NCBI GenBank assembly: GCA_964648365.1
Contig: CAZYLK010000017.1
Coordinates: forward strand, 1-52,465
Length of the DNA stretch: 52,465 bases
Source of the DNA: SURF-32 sp964648365
GTDB taxonomy: Bacteria > Planctomycetota > Phycisphaerae > UBA1845
Direction of reading: 5' to 3'
Shown here: positions 50,551-52,465 of the stretch, one piece after another
Layout: every line of letters begins with the position of its first letter
Position numbering within the stretch: position 1 is the first letter of the stretch
Program-made: the position numbers and the translations under genes
Notes under the pieces: model-generated
Told to the model about the DNA's origin: nothing
Database searches by the model: none
Seen by the model: the letters and a program-made list of their open reading frames with translations, nothing else

Positions 50551-51214
50551 TCCTTCCGACCTCGCACGCGCCATCGAGCACACGTTGCTGAAGGCGGAAG
50601 CGGCGCCGTCGGACGTGGATCGGCTCTGCGATGAGGCACAGCGTCATCGCTTCGCGGCCGTGTGCATCAATCCCTGCTACGTGCGCCAGGCCGCAGTGCG
50701 ACTGGCCGGAACCGGCATCAAGGTGGTGACGGTCGTGGGCTTTCCGCTGGGTGCCGACCTGACCGAGACCAAATGCACGGCCGCCGCCCGAGCGATCGAA
50801 GACAGTGCGGATGAAATCGACATGGTCGCGCCCATCGGCCTGCTGCTGGCGGGCGAACACCGCACGGTTCGCGACGACATCGAGGCGGTCGCGCACGTCG
50901 TTCACGGCGCCGCCCGCCCCGCCCTGCTGAAGGTTATCCTCGAGACGGCCGCCCTGTCAGACGACGCCATCGTCCTCGGCTGCCGGTGCGCCGCCGAGGG
51001 CGAAGCCGACTTCGTGAAGACCTCGACCGGCTTTCACCCCGCCGGAGGGGCGACGGTGGAGGCCGTGCGGCGATTGAAACGGATCGCATCGCCGCTGCGG
51101 GTCAAAGCCGCCGGCGGCATTCGCGACGCCGCCACCGCCATCGCCATGATCCAAGCCGGCGCCGACCGCATCGGCACATCGAGCGGCGTGGCCATCGTGT
51201 CAGGGCAGGCGTGA
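50540..51214 (+). CDS. deoC: Deoxyribose-phosphate aldolase
   Basis: Class I aldolase cleaving 2-deoxyribose-5-phosphate to acetaldehyde and glyceraldehyde-3-phosphate. 224 residues from GTG 50540 behind GAGGAG, overlapping the preceding gene by 11 bases. Motifs are LARAIEHTLLKAEA, FAAVCINPCYV, VVTVVGFPLGADLTETK, ALLKVILETAALSD, the Schiff-base Lys in EADFVKTSTGF, and VKAAGGIRDAATAIAMIQAGADRIGTSSG. Complete. Confidence 0.96.
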   Translation: MGHSPSDLARAIEHTLLKAEAAPSDVDRLCDEAQRHRFAAVCINPCYVRQAAVRLAGTGIKVVTVVGFPLGADLTETKCTAAARAIEDSADEIDMVAPIGLLLAGEHRTVRDDIEAVAHVVHGAARPALLKVILETAALSDDAIVLGCRCAAEGEADFVKTSTGFHPAGGATVEAVRRLKRIASPLRVKAAGGIRDAATAIAMIQAGADRIGTSSGVAIVSGQA

Positions 51215-51398
51215 TCCCGCCGCGCGCGATCCGGCGACGTGCCCGGGCAAACCGCGTGTGGGTATCGCGGTGCGGAAGCGCCGCGGCACGCCGGAGGAAG
51301 CTCATGCCTCGACATCGCGCATCCGCTGCGCGCGGGTCTGGTAGGATCCAGCAGTATCACCTTGCTGAATGCTGGAGTCGTGTCGTAAGCTCGTCGGT

Positions 51399-52097
51399 AT
51401 GAAGATCAGCCCGCCGAGTTTCGAGGAGTGGGTGGCGTACTGCTTCACGCAGGGCTGGGCGGATTTCCACGCAAGGGCCGGATCGCCGGAATACGAACAG
51501 GCGCAACTACGCACGCAGCGGTTCGCCAACTTGGAGCCGGCGCTGCTGGCGCGCTACGTTATCCGGCTGTTTCGGGATCCGGCTGCCGTTGCGGCGCGGT
51601 ATGCCGACAATCAGATCGGCAACGCCACGTGGTTTCTGTTCGGTGTTGCGTCAGGGTACTTCCAATACTTGCCGTCTGACCCCGTCCCCAGGGATCTGCA
51701 AATCGAATGCATCGCGTCGGTGGCGACGCTCTATACCGACCTGTTCGACCGCTTCTGCTGCAAACGCGGCGCCGAACCAGACGGCGACTTCCGGAATGAA
51801 CTCACGGTTGACGGCGCCGTGTACATGATCTGGGACATGGACTGCATCGAATGCGCCGCCATGTTCCCAAACCAGGCGCCGCACCTGGTTGACCCCAGCT
51901 TCGCCGCGCTCGAGACGGTCCTGGCCCAGTGCCGAACCAGTACGTGCCAGGTCAGCGCGCTGCACGGCCTGGGGCACCTGCACATGTACCATCCGCAGCG
52001 CGTCGAGCGGATCATCGACGACTTTTTGATCAGCCGCTCCACGGCCATGTGGGTTTGCGAGTACGCCTGCAACGCACGAAAGGGGAGCGTGCTGTAG
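51399..52097 (+). CDS. Conserved-looking protein of unknown function
   Basis: 232 residues from ATG 51399 (KISPPSFEEWVAYCFTQGWADF); an ATG ten codons earlier is possible, and neither has a strong ribosome binding site. The protein is helical, rich in Trp, Tyr, Cys and aromatic residues (RFANLEPALLARYVIRLFRDP, YADNQIGNATWFLFGVASGYFQYL, MDCIECAAMFPNQAPHL, STCQVSALHGLGHLHMYHPQRVERIIDDFL). About nine Cys and several His are scattered, with no known metal motif. No family recognised. Solitary gene. Confidence 0.72.
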   Translation: MKISPPSFEEWVAYCFTQGWADFHARAGSPEYEQAQLRTQRFANLEPALLARYVIRLFRDPAAVAARYADNQIGNATWFLFGVASGYFQYLPSDPVPRDLQIECIASVATLYTDLFDRFCCKRGAEPDGDFRNELTVDGAVYMIWDMDCIECAAMFPNQAPHLVDPSFAALETVLAQCRTSTCQVSALHGLGHLHMYHPQRVERIIDDFLISRSTAMWVCEYACNARKGSVL

Positions 52098-52199
52098 CGG
52101 TTGACGCGGACGGCTCTGTCTCTTTCGCTCCACGGACATTCAGGCGGATCGACGATCAGACCCGGCCGGCTGCCTGTACCAGCGGCGTTCCCATCATTC

Positions 52200-52465
52200 T
52201 CAATCGACGCAGATGGCGCTGCCGACGCCTTCTTCATCAAAACCGATGAAGCAGTGGCAGCCAACGATCGACTCGAACTCGGAGCACTGCCCGGAGGTCG
52301 CCGTCCCGCATTCATCCAGCTCCACATCCGCGATGCAGGCGCCCCGGCATTGGCTCGAATCCGTACACTCGTCGCCGAAATCCGTCGTGCGCAGGTTGCA
52401 GATCGGATCGCCGGGGAACAGCCCCTGATGCCCCCACACGCCCCCAGCGGCCTCACACTCCCGCT
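52200..52465 (-). CDS. Cys-rich protein, C-terminal part only
   Basis: The reading frame is open from the right window edge to the TGA at 52200-52202, 87 residues. Ten Cys occur in the pattern RECEAAGGVW, DPICNL, DECTDSSQC, RGACIAD, DECG, GQCSEF, GCHCFIGF, AICVD, suggesting a disulphide-rich extracellular protein. The true start lies outside the window. Transcribed towards the unknown gene at 51399-52097. Confidence 0.6.
   Translation of the reverse strand, partial: RECEAAGGVWGHQGLFPGDPICNLRTTDFGDECTDSSQCRGACIADVELDECGTATSGQCSEFESIVGCHCFIGFDEEGVGSAICVD

Overview
The window reads as a GC-rich planctomycete genome, probably from a draft or metagenome assembly because it contains one 100-base run of N. 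The planctomycete assignment is an inference from family content. It rests on a DUF1800/DUF1501 gene pair, a prepilin-type protein ending in an H-X9-DG motif, secreted HEAT-repeat and LolA-like proteins, an AtpE with a signal-peptide-like extension, small proteins with a CGYNLTGN-type zinc ribbon, and intergenic DNA crowded with short tandem and hairpin repeats. No tRNA, rRNA or CRISPR array was recognised.

Left part (1-8960): an F-type ATP synthase operon on the minus strand, ordered atpZ-like, small membrane protein, atpB, atpE, atpF, atpH, atpA, atpG, then three unrelated small genes (HEPN-domain protein, BolA-like protein, four-helix-bundle protein), then atpD, which leaves the window. 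AtpA carries an extra block of about 70 residues.

Middle-left (9000-18210): asd, a cupin and ppa on the plus strand, then a secreted DUF1800 lipoprotein, a Tat-exported DUF1501 protein and a Glucose/Sorbosone dehydrogenase-like protein with a C-terminal anchor. rarA and a small lipoprotein follow on the minus strand.

Middle (18700-34440): a minus-strand metabolic group (acyl-CoA ligase, MaoC hydratase, DHOD-like protein, pyruvate:ferredoxin oxidoreductase) faces a secreted HEAT-repeat protein that contains a receiver-like insert. Then come an HDOD protein, murJ, rnc, a radical SAM AmrS-type enzyme and a His-rich membrane protein.

Middle-right (34600-39740): a translationally coupled histidine kinase and hybrid kinase pair, two tiny genes, and a methionine-rich LolA-like protein.

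Right part (39960-45690): a minus-strand cluster of Mu-like head genes (gpI protease, capsid cement, gpT major capsid, gp36, gp37-like and two structural-looking genes). There is no visible terminase, portal or tail gene, and the spaces between genes are full of host-type repeats. The scaffold gap lies inside this cluster. Next come a prepilin-like protein and a compact element of about 2.06 kb (47069-49130) that encodes a large serine recombinase and a coupled 85-residue protein. It is bounded by inverted half-sites that rebuild a near-palindromic attP, and it sits inside an octamer repeat array whose phase is restored exactly on excision. This element is the strongest new observation in the window. 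YkgJ-family, deoC, an unknown gene and a truncated Cys-rich gene close the window.
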